A stretch of 57,955 nucleotides of DNA from Billgrantia bachuensis. Its GTDB lineage: Bacteria; Pseudomonadota; Gammaproteobacteria; Pseudomonadales; Halomonadaceae. The notes below the pieces were generated by a model, which saw only the letters and a list, made by a program, of their open reading frames with translations, ran no database searches and had not been told where the DNA came from. Location of the stretch: contig NZ_JAAQTO010000056.1 in assembly GCF_011742165.1 (NCBI RefSeq), positions 1 to 57,955 of the forward strand. Reading direction: 5' to 3'. How positions within the stretch are numbered: the stretch's first letter is position 1; each line of letters begins with the position of its first letter. Positions 7,202-14,098 of the stretch are shown here, piece after piece. A program made the translations under genes and the position numbers.

Positions 7202-10144
7202 ATGAGCGACTTTTCACCCGGCCAGCGCTGGATCAGCGATGGCGAGGCCGATCTGGGCCTGGGCACCATCTTGAGTTGCGACCACCGTAGCGTCACCGTG
7301 CTGTTCGGCGCCAGCCAGGAAACCCGTACCTACAGCATCCGTCAGGCCCCCCTCACCCGGGTCGCTTTCGGCAGCGGCGACCGCATCCAGTCGAGCGAGG
7401 GCTGGCGCCTGACCGTCGACGACAGCAAGGAAGTCGACGGACTGATCGTTTACATCGGCGAGGACGATCAGGGCGAGCTACGCGAGTTGCCCGAGGCGCG
7501 CCTGGCCGACAGCATGCAGTTCGATCAGGCTCGCGACCGCCTGCTGACTGGCCAAGTCGACCGCAACGACTGGTTCGACCTGCGCTTTCGCACCCTGCAT
7601 CACCATCATCGCATCGAGCAGAACCCAGCTCTGGGCCTGGCCGGGCCGCGCATCGACCTGATTCCGCATCAGCTCTACATTGCCGACGAAGTGGCCCGAC
7701 GCCATGCGCCTCGCGTGCTGCTCGCCGACGAGGTGGGCCTGGGCAAGACCATCGAAGCCGGTCTGATCCTGCACCGCATGCTGCTCACCGGGCGAGCCGA
7801 GCGCGCCCTGATTCTGGTGCCGCCGAGCCTGACGCACCAATGGCTGGTGGAACTGCTGCGGCGCTTCGCCCTCGATGTCACCCTGCTCGACGAGCAGCAG
7901 AGCCTGGCCCAGGCCGAGGCCAACCCGTTCGAGTCCGGCCAACTGATCCTGGCCAGCCAGGAGTGGCTCTTCGCCAACCCTCACCGCCAGGAGCAGGCCG
8001 TTGCCTGCGACTGGGATCTGTTGATCGTCGACGAGGCCCATCACCTCGACTGGAGCTCCGAACAGGTCGGGTCCGGCTACGCTTGCGTCGAGCGCCTGGC
8101 CAAGGCCGTGCCGGGCGTGCTGCTGTTGACCGCCACCCCCGAACAGATGGGCCTCGAGAGCCACTTCGCCCGCCTGCGCCTGCTCGACCCGGATCGCTAT
8201 CACAACATCGATGCATTCCGTGAGGAGGAGCAGCACTACGTGGAGGTGGCCCAGGCCATCGACGCGCTGGAAAACCTGTCCGAAGGCGGGAGAGGCGATC
8301 GCGACCGTGTGGCCGCGGTGATCGATGAGCGTGACAGCCTCGCTCTGCTGGACCTCCTGACCAGCCCCGAGAGCAGTCCGGAGCAGCGAGCCAGCGCCCG
8401 CGACCAGCTTCGCGAGCAGTTGCTCGACCGTCATGGCACCGGCCGGGTGATGTTCCGCAACAGCCGCCGCCATGTCGGCGGCTTCCCGGAGCGCCGTCTG
8501 CACCTGGCGGAGATTCCGCTGCCTTCGGCCTATCGTCGGGTGCTGCGCAAGCTCGAGCGTGACGAAGACTATCTCGACGAGCTACTGATCGAGACCGGGC
8601 TCGACCACCCTGACGTGATGATCTACCCCGATGCCACCTACCGTGAGCTGTCGGACGACCCACTCAACGCCGAGCCCTGGTGGCAGATCGACCCTAGAGT
8701 CAGTTGGCTGCTGGAGCGCCTCGCAGACGAAGGCGAGCAGGGCTTCGCCGATGACAAGGTACTGGTGATCGCTCACGGACGCGAGACCGCCCAAGGCCTG
8801 GCCGAGGCGCTGCGGGTGCTGGGTGGTATCCACGCCCCGGTGTTTCACGAGGGATTGACGCTGGTCGAACGTGACCGAGCGGCAGCGGCCTTTGCCGACG
8901 AGGAAGAAGGCAGCCAGGTGCTGGTGTGCTCGGAAATCGGTTCGGAGGGGCGCAACTTCCAGTTCTGCCGTCATCTGGTGATGTTCGACCTGCCGCAGCA
9001 TCCCGACCAGCTCGAGCAGCGCATCGGCCGCCTGGATCGCATCGGCCAGCGCCACGCCATCGAGATCCACGTGCCGCTGTTCGAGGCCAGCCCCGGAGAG
9101 CGCCTGCTACGCTGGTTCCGTGAAGGCATGGACGCCTTCGATGCCCCCCACGGCGTCGGCAGCGAACTGTTCGACGCCTTCGGCGACGCCTTGGCCGAGG
9201 CCCTGCTCGACGACGAGGCGATCGACGACGTCATCAATGAGACCCGCGCCCTGTTCGAAAGCCGCCTGGCCCAGCGCGATGCCGGCCGCAACCGCCTGCT
9301 CGAACTCAACGCCTGTCGCCCGGCCCGGGCCGAGGCGGTAGCGGCAGCGATTCGTGAGCTCGACGACGACCCGGCGTTACCGCGCTACCTCGACCAGGCG
9401 CTGGACATCTTCGGCGTCGACAGTCAGGAGCTCGGCGGCGGCCTGCTGCACTTGCAGCCCAGCCCACAGATGCTCGACGGCCTGCCCGGCCTGGCCAAGG
9501 GCGAGGAGGGCTTCACTGCCACCCTGTCGCGCGCCCGCGCCTTGGCCCGCGACGACGTGCAGCGGCTCTCCTGGGAGCATCCGCTGCTGCGCGAAATGAT
9601 GGGGCGCATCCTCGACGGTCCCATGGGCAATACCGCCCTGGCACTGCTAAAGCACCCGGCAATACCGGCCGGGCGGCTAATGGCGGAGCTGGTGTTTCGC
9701 ACCTACTGCCCAGCGCCCAGGCGGCTGCACGTCAACCGCTTCCTGCCGCCCACCGCGGTGCGCGTGCTGCTCGACGAATCCGGGGCCGTACTCAGCGACA
9801 AAGTCTCGTTCACCGGTCTGTCGAAGAACCTGCAAAAGGTCAAGAAGGCCATGGCCCGGGACCTGATCCGCAGCCGTCATGATCAGTTGCGCGAACTGCT
9901 CACCCAAGGCGAGCTGGAGGCCGAGCGCGAGCTGCCGAGCATCGCCGAAGCCGCCCAGCTACGCATGCGCCGGGAACTCGATGGCGAACTGGCCCGCCTG
10001 GAGGCGCTGGCACGACTCAACCCGGCGGTGCGCGAGGAGGAGCTGGAGGCGCTACGCCGCGAGCGTGGCGAACTAGATGCCGCCATCGATGGCACGCGGC
10101 TGCGGCTGGATGCGGTGCGGGTCATTGTCACCGTCGGCGACTAG
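7202..10144 (+). CDS. rapA: RNA polymerase-associated ATPase RapA (HepA)
   Basis: A Swi2/Snf2-family ATPase that binds RNA polymerase and helps recycle it after termination. At 980 residues it is close to the 968 of E. coli RapA. The N-terminus GQRWISDGEADLGLGT is diagnostic. The Walker A motif GLGKT has its lysine at residue 182 (E. coli 183), and the DEAH box is at 277-280. A helicase C domain follows (SEIGSEGRNFQFC, QRIGRLDRIGQ), then the RapA-specific C-terminal domain. The ATG at 7202 was chosen over the in-frame ATG at 7169 because it aligns with the family start and has a GAGG site. A TAGAAT -10-like box lies at 7123-7128 with only a weak -35. Confidence 0.96.
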   Translation: MSDFSPGQRWISDGEADLGLGTILSCDHRSVTVLFGASQETRTYSIRQAPLTRVAFGSGDRIQSSEGWRLTVDDSKEVDGLIVYIGEDDQGELRELPEARLADSMQFDQARDRLLTGQVDRNDWFDLRFRTLHHHHRIEQNPALGLAGPRIDLIPHQLYIADEVARRHAPRVLLADEVGLGKTIEAGLILHRMLLTGRAERALILVPPSLTHQWLVELLRRFALDVTLLDEQQSLAQAEANPFESGQLILASQEWLFANPHRQEQAVACDWDLLIVDEAHHLDWSSEQVGSGYACVERLAKAVPGVLLLTATPEQMGLESHFARLRLLDPDRYHNIDAFREEEQHYVEVAQAIDALENLSEGGRGDRDRVAAVIDERDSLALLDLLTSPESSPEQRASARDQLREQLLDRHGTGRVMFRNSRRHVGGFPERRLHLAEIPLPSAYRRVLRKLERDEDYLDELLIETGLDHPDVMIYPDATYRELSDDPLNAEPWWQIDPRVSWLLERLADEGEQGFADDKVLVIAHGRETAQGLAEALRVLGGIHAPVFHEGLTLVERDRAAAAFADEEEGSQVLVCSEIGSEGRNFQFCRHLVMFDLPQHPDQLEQRIGRLDRIGQRHAIEIHVPLFEASPGERLLRWFREGMDAFDAPHGVGSELFDAFGDALAEALLDDEAIDDVINETRALFESRLAQRDAGRNRLLELNACRPARAEAVAAAIRELDDDPALPRYLDQALDIFGVDSQELGGGLLHLQPSPQMLDGLPGLAKGEEGFTATLSRARALARDDVQRLSWEHPLLREMMGRILDGPMGNTALALLKHPAIPAGRLMAELVFRTYCPAPRRLHVNRFLPPTAVRVLLDESGAVLSDKVSFTGLSKNLQKVKKAMARDLIRSRHDQLRELLTQGELEAERELPSIAEAAQLRMRRELDGELARLEALARLNPAVREEELEALRRERGELDAAIDGTRLRLDAVRVIVTVGD

Positions 10145-10154
10145 CCGGTGGCAA

Positions 10155-11057
10155 TTAAAGAATATCTGCCAGCGCCTGTTCGAGCGTCGGGAAACGAAAT
10201 TCGAAGCCGGCTTCGAGCAGGCGCGCCGGCCGCATGTCGGCACCGGTCAGCAGCAAGCGGGACATCTCGCCAAAGGCGGTCTCCAGCACGACCGCAGGCA
10301 CCGGCATGACGGCGGGTCGATTGAGCTGCCTGGCCAGGGTGCGGGTAAACTCGGCGTTGGTGACCGGATGCGGCGCGCTGCCATTGAACGGCCCATCGAG
10401 ATCGTCGCGCTCGAGCAGGAACAGGATGCTGCGCACCAGATCCTCGCGGTGAATCCAGGGCATGTACTGGCTGCCGTCGCCGAAGCGCCCTCCCAGCCCC
10501 AGCTTGAACGGCGGCAGCATCTTCGCCAGGCTGCCGCCCCCCGAGTCCAGCACCAGGCCGGTGCGCAGCAGTGCCACTCGAGTACCGAAGTCGGTCGCCT
10601 CGAGCGCGGTATCCTCCCAACGCTTGCATAGTCGATGGGCGAATTCGTCGTGGGGAGCCGTCTGTTCAGTGACCTCGCGGCTTCCCTGATCGCCGTAATA
10701 ACCCATAGCCGAGCCCGACACCATGACCTTCGGCGCCTTGCCGCTGGCCTGATCGAGCTGCTCGCAGAGGATCACCAGGTCGCGGGTGACGTTGACCCGC
10801 GAATCGATCAGCCGATTTTTCTGCTCGTCGCTCCAGCGCTTGGCGGCAATCGGCTCCCCGGCCAGGTTGACGATGGCATGCGGCGGCGAATCCACGAAAT
10901 CGAGCACCGAGCGTCGCACCTCTGCCGCTTCGGGCAGCTTGCGCCTGGCGGTCTCGGGATCGCGAGAAACCACCTGCAAGCGATGTCCCGCCTCCTTCAA
11001 ACGCAGGCACAAGCGTTGACCCACGAAGCCACTACCACCGGTTATCAAGACTCGCAT
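10155..11057 (-). CDS. TIGR01777-family NAD(P)-dependent epimerase (YfcH-like)
   Basis: A 300-residue extended short-chain dehydrogenase/reductase-type protein. It starts at MRVLITGGSGFVGQRL, the Rossmann nucleotide-binding motif. NLAGEPIAAKRW and the SGSAMGYYGDQG segment are hallmarks of the TIGR01777/YfcH group, whose substrate is unknown. An open frame extends 49 codons further upstream but has no family similarity. It is transcribed away from the CbiX-like gene. The shared upstream region has a TATAAC -10-like box (minus strand, 11095-11100) overlapping a TGTACA-type palindrome. Relatives of this family recur beside photolyase and LitR-type regulators in other gammaproteobacteria, from memory of such clusters, so it may belong to a light-response group here. 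Confidence 0.88.
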   Translation of the reverse strand: MRVLITGGSGFVGQRLCLRLKEAGHRLQVVSRDPETARRKLPEAAEVRRSVLDFVDSPPHAIVNLAGEPIAAKRWSDEQKNRLIDSRVNVTRDLVILCEQLDQASGKAPKVMVSGSAMGYYGDQGSREVTEQTAPHDEFAHRLCKRWEDTALEATDFGTRVALLRTGLVLDSGGGSLAKMLPPFKLGLGGRFGDGSQYMPWIHREDLVRSILFLLERDDLDGPFNGSAPHPVTNAEFTRTLARQLNRPAVMPVPAVVLETAFGEMSRLLLTGADMRPARLLEAGFEFRFPTLEQALADIL

Positions 11058-11096
11058 CCGACTCCCTCCGCATTCGGCCGCTCCGCAGCCTCTCGT

Positions 11097-11113
11097 TATA
11101 CAACCGTTGTACA
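11097..11113. promoter_or_regulatory. TGTACA-type palindrome between epimerase and cbiX-like genes
   Basis: Bases 11099-11111 read TACAAC-C-GTTGTA, a perfect 6-1-6 inverted repeat. It is flanked by TATACA (11097-11102) and TGTACA (11108-11113). It overlaps a minus-strand TATAAC -10-like box for the epimerase. It also lies where the -35 of a plus-strand promoter with -10 TATGCT (11121-11126) would be. The half-sites match those of the merR operator at 11601-11624, but the spacing is 5 rather than 12 bases, so it is only a candidate site for the same regulator. Confidence 0.45.
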
Positions 11114-11202
11114 TCTCTGCTATGCTGGCGGCAATCGGGCAATTCATGGTGCAGCTCGACATCCCGCCCGGTCGTTTACCGTCGCACGTCCCGGAGACCG
11201 TC

Positions 11203-11583
11203 ATGTCCTACAGCTTGATCCTGCTCGCCCATGGCTCCAGCGACCCTGCATGGCGCGCCCCCTTCGAACGCTTCCACGAGGCCTTGGCCGCACGCATGCA
11301 GGTATCGCTGAAGCTGGCCTACATGGAGCTTAGCGAACCCTCGCTGGAAAGCAGCGTGGCTGAACTCGCTTTGGCCGGCATTCGGCGCGCCGAGATTCTC
11401 CCCCTGTTCTTCGCCGCCGGGCGGCATCTGCGCAAGGACGTCCCGGCCCAGATCGAGGCGCTGAGGGCGAACCACCCCGGTATCGAACTGACGCTACTGC
11501 CACCCGTTGGTGAGCACCCCGCCTTTATCGATGCTCTGGCCGCCGTGGTCGCCGAGCAGGCGGGAGAAGCATTGCCGACTTGA
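11203..11583 (+). CDS. Short CbiX-type sirohydrochlorin chelatase-like protein
   Basis: A 126-residue single-domain member of the CbiX/SirB family, which inserts cobalt, iron or nickel into sirohydrochlorin. The N-terminal LLAHGSSDP motif holds the metal-binding histidine, and LPLFFAAGRHLRKDVP holds the second conserved histidine region. The length matches the small, homodimeric CbiX forms rather than the two-domain CbiK or HemH enzymes. The ATG at 11203 has a GGAG ribosome site seven bases upstream; an in-frame ATG at 11107 is less likely. No other siroheme or cobalamin genes are in the window. It is followed after 113 bases by a LitR-type regulator and photolyase, so its role may be tied to that cluster. 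Metal and substrate are not determinable here. Confidence 0.85.
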   Translation: MSYSLILLAHGSSDPAWRAPFERFHEALAARMQVSLKLAYMELSEPSLESSVAELALAGIRRAEILPLFFAAGRHLRKDVPAQIEALRANHPGIELTLLPPVGEHPAFIDALAAVVAEQAGEALPT

Positions 11584-11599
11584 CCATGGCCGCCATCAG

Positions 11600-11626
11600 T
11601 TGTACACCGCTCATTTAGTGTACAAT
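11600..11626 (+). promoter_or_regulatory. merR-phrB promoter with LitR/PplR-type operator
   Basis: TGTACA at 11601-11606 and TGTACA at 11619-11624 form a direct repeat separated by exactly 12 bases. This matches the consensus T(G/A)TACA-N12-TGTA(C/T)A that I recall for the Pseudomonas putida light regulator PplR1. The repeat overlaps a promoter: -35-like TTGTAC (11600-11605) and -10 TACAAT (11621-11626) with a 15-base spacer. The regulator gene starts 73 bases downstream, so autoregulation by repression that also covers phrB is the simplest reading. Confidence 0.72.
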
Positions 11627-11696
11627 ATTCCTTGGCAGCGGACTGCGTCCACAGTAGCTGCTGCGTGGCCAATGACAACACAAGAGGCAGGCGAGC

Positions 11697-12611
11697 ATGA
11701 CCGAGAAGGGGGCCCACCCGGCCGACACACCGCTCTATCCTATCCGCGAGGTGTCACGCATTACCGGCGTCAACTCGGTTACCCTGCGCGCCTGGGAACG
11801 TCGCTACGGGCTGATCCGTCCCAAGCGTACACCCAAGGGGCATCGCCTCTACGCCCGCGAGGACATCGAACGGGTCGAGCGCATTCTGCAGTGGCTGAGC
11901 CGCGGTGTGCCGGTCAGCCAGGTCAAGGAACTCATCGATCAGCCGCAATCTGCGCCCGTTTCCGAGCCTGTCTCGGGCGACTGGCCCAGCCAGCAGCGGC
12001 AATTGATGGCGGCCATCGAGGCTCTTGACCAGAGCCAGATGGAAACGCTCTTCACCCAGAGCCTGGCACTCTACCCCGTGGCCACCTGTTTGGCGGAGCT
12101 ATGGCAGCCGGTGCTACGCGAACTCGAGGAACACTGGACCGATCAGCTCGGCGCCGCCTTGCAGCGCCGCTGCCTGGAGTCGTTCCTGCGCACCCGCATC
12201 GGCATCCGGCTCTACCACGCCAACCAACTGGCCAGGGGGCCCGTACTGCTGATCGCCCCGCTGCCCGACGATCCCGGCACCCTGTGGCTGCTCTTGGCGG
12301 CACTCGCGGCGAGCGATGCCGGTTACCAGGTCCAACTGATGGACAGCGCCCTGCCCTTTGGCGAACTGCCGCTGGCGATCGAGCGCCTGCACGCCGCCGC
12401 GCTGATTCTCGTCAGCGGCCGCGCCGAACGGGCAGACCTGATCCGTCGCCAGCTGCCTCGCCTGGCCGAGCAACTCGATGCGCCTCTCGGCCTGTGCGGG
12501 CCGGTCGCGCGTATTCGCAGCGGTGACCTGGCCGACAGTCTGGTGGAACTGCTCGGCGACGACCTGCCCCTGGCCATGGCCCGCATGCGTCCGCTGATTC
12601 TCGACCACTGA
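11697..12611 (+). CDS. MerR-family regulator of the LitR/CarH type, cobalamin-binding motif lost
   Basis: A 304-residue regulator. The MerR winged-helix domain (about residues 14-82) contains NSVTLRAWERRYGL and PKGHRLYAREDIERV, the form seen in CarA/CarH/LitR/MlrA proteins. A helical-bundle region (about 98-175) and a Rossmann-like region (about 178-300) follow, as in cobalamin-binding relatives. The lower-ligand motif (D/ExHxxG) is not there, however: the matching stretch reads PGTLW at residues 193-197. It is therefore closer to the cobalamin-independent class II (PplR-like) proteins that work with LOV photoreceptors. The start ATG follows a GAGGCAGG site. phrB starts 20 bases after its stop, so the two form an operon under the TGTACA-N12-TGTACA promoter. 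No LOV protein is in this window. Confidence 0.87.
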   Translation: MTEKGAHPADTPLYPIREVSRITGVNSVTLRAWERRYGLIRPKRTPKGHRLYAREDIERVERILQWLSRGVPVSQVKELIDQPQSAPVSEPVSGDWPSQQRQLMAAIEALDQSQMETLFTQSLALYPVATCLAELWQPVLRELEEHWTDQLGAALQRRCLESFLRTRIGIRLYHANQLARGPVLLIAPLPDDPGTLWLLLAALAASDAGYQVQLMDSALPFGELPLAIERLHAAALILVSGRAERADLIRRQLPRLAEQLDAPLGLCGPVARIRSGDLADSLVELLGDDLPLAMARMRPLILDH

Positions 12612-12631
12612 CCATCGCGAGAGAGCTGGCC

Positions 12632-14050
12632 ATGACCTGCACCCTGATGTGGTTTCGCAGCGATCTTCGCATTCATGACAACACGGCACTGGCAGCCGCC
12701 ACACGCCGAAGCCCGGTAATAGCGGTGTTCCTGCGCAGTATTCCCCATTGGCAGCGCCACGGTCATGGCGCTAACAAGCTGGACTTCTGGCATCGCGGCG
12801 TCGCCGCCCTGGGTGAGGCCCTGGCCGGCATCGGCATTCCTCTGTTGCATCGCGACATCGACGACTTCGACGAGGCCCCGGCCACCCTGCTCGACATCGC
12901 CCGCCAGGTCGACGCTACCGCGCTGCACTTCAATCACGAGTACCCCCTCGATGAGCAACGCCGCGACCGGGCAGTCACCGCCGCCATCCACCAGGCCGGC
13001 ATCATGGTGACCGGTCATCATGATGCCGTTGCCTTTGCCCCCGGCGAGCTGCTGACGGGCAAGGGCGACTACCACAGTGTCTTCACGCCCTTCGCGCGAG
13101 CTTGGCACCGTCAACTGACGGCACAGCGCCTGGCGCTGTGCGACACTCCGTCGCCGCAAGCATCCATCAGGATCGAAAGCGAGCGTCCCTTCGCTGCACC
13201 GCCCTTGGCGACCTCCCCGGCCGATGCCGGACTCTGGCCCGCCGGAGAAGCGGCTGCCGCCGATCGCCTGGAACGTTTCCTGCGCTTCCGCGCACACCGC
13301 TATGCGCAGCAGCGCGACTTTCCTGCCATTGTCGGCACCAGTGAACTCTCACCCTACCTGGCGCTCGGCATGATCTCGCATCGCCAGTGCCTGCAGGCCG
13401 CGCTGAACGACAACGACGGCAGTTTGGCCGAGGGCGATGCGGGAATCGTCAGTTGGGTCAACGAGCTGGTGTGGAGGGAGTTCTATCGACACGTGGCGGC
13501 AGGCTTTCCGAGGGTATGCCGTCATCGCGCCTTTCAGCGGCACACCGAGGCGCTGGCCTGGCGCGACGACGAGACCGGCTTTCGCGCCTGGTGCGAGGGA
13601 CGTACCGGTTATCCCATCGTCGATGCCGGCATGCGTCAACTGGTCCGCATCGGCTGGATGCACAACCGCCTGCGCATGATCGTTGCGATGTTCCTGAGCA
13701 AGCATCTGCTGATCGACTGGCGCCGTGGCGAGGCGTTCTTCCTGCAACACCTGGTGGATGGAGAATTCTGCGCCAACAATGGCGGCTGGCAATGGGCCGC
13801 TTCCACCGGCACCGACGCCGCACCCTATTTCCGCGTTTTCAATCCCACCACTCAGTCCCATCGCTTCGATGCGGAGGGCCGTTTCATCGCCGAGTACGTG
13901 CCCGAGCTGGCCGAGCTGCCGGCGCAGAATCGTCATGCACCCAGCGATGCCCAGCGGATCGATACCGGCTACCCGTCTCCCATTGTCGAGCACAAGGCCG
14001 CTCGCATACGTGCACTGGACGCCTTCAGGACACTGCCGCCCCCCACCTAG
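12632..14050 (+). CDS. phrB: Class I cyclobutane pyrimidine dimer photolyase
   Basis: Repairs ultraviolet-induced pyrimidine dimers using light absorbed by an antenna pigment and FADH-. At 472 residues it equals the E. coli enzyme in length. The N-terminal antenna domain begins MTCTLMWFRSDLRIHDNTAL. The C-terminal FAD domain holds WREFYRHV, NRLRMIVAMFLSKHLL and NNGGWQWAASTGTDAAPYF, which include the flavin-binding residues and the tryptophans of the electron-transfer chain. The antenna is probably a folate, as in E. coli, but this is inferred from family. It is the second gene of a regulator-photolyase operon and is probably induced by blue light through the upstream operator. It ends 48 bases from the convergent GGDEF-EAL gene. 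Confidence 0.96.
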   Translation: MTCTLMWFRSDLRIHDNTALAAATRRSPVIAVFLRSIPHWQRHGHGANKLDFWHRGVAALGEALAGIGIPLLHRDIDDFDEAPATLLDIARQVDATALHFNHEYPLDEQRRDRAVTAAIHQAGIMVTGHHDAVAFAPGELLTGKGDYHSVFTPFARAWHRQLTAQRLALCDTPSPQASIRIESERPFAAPPLATSPADAGLWPAGEAAAADRLERFLRFRAHRYAQQRDFPAIVGTSELSPYLALGMISHRQCLQAALNDNDGSLAEGDAGIVSWVNELVWREFYRHVAAGFPRVCRHRAFQRHTEALAWRDDETGFRAWCEGRTGYPIVDAGMRQLVRIGWMHNRLRMIVAMFLSKHLLIDWRRGEAFFLQHLVDGEFCANNGGWQWAASTGTDAAPYFRVFNPTTQSHRFDAEGRFIAEYVPELAELPAQNRHAPSDAQRIDTGYPSPIVEHKAARIRALDAFRTLPPPT

Positions 14051-14098
14051 CCGCTCGATACTGGAAGAGGCGGGCAGGAAACGAATAGCGCCAGCCGC

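Noticed and set aside
11584..11696. Possible cobalamin riboswitch near the CbiX-like and LitR-like genes
   Set aside because: The gaps are too short, and no B12-box-like sequence was seen; the region is explained by the promoter and TGTACA repeat.
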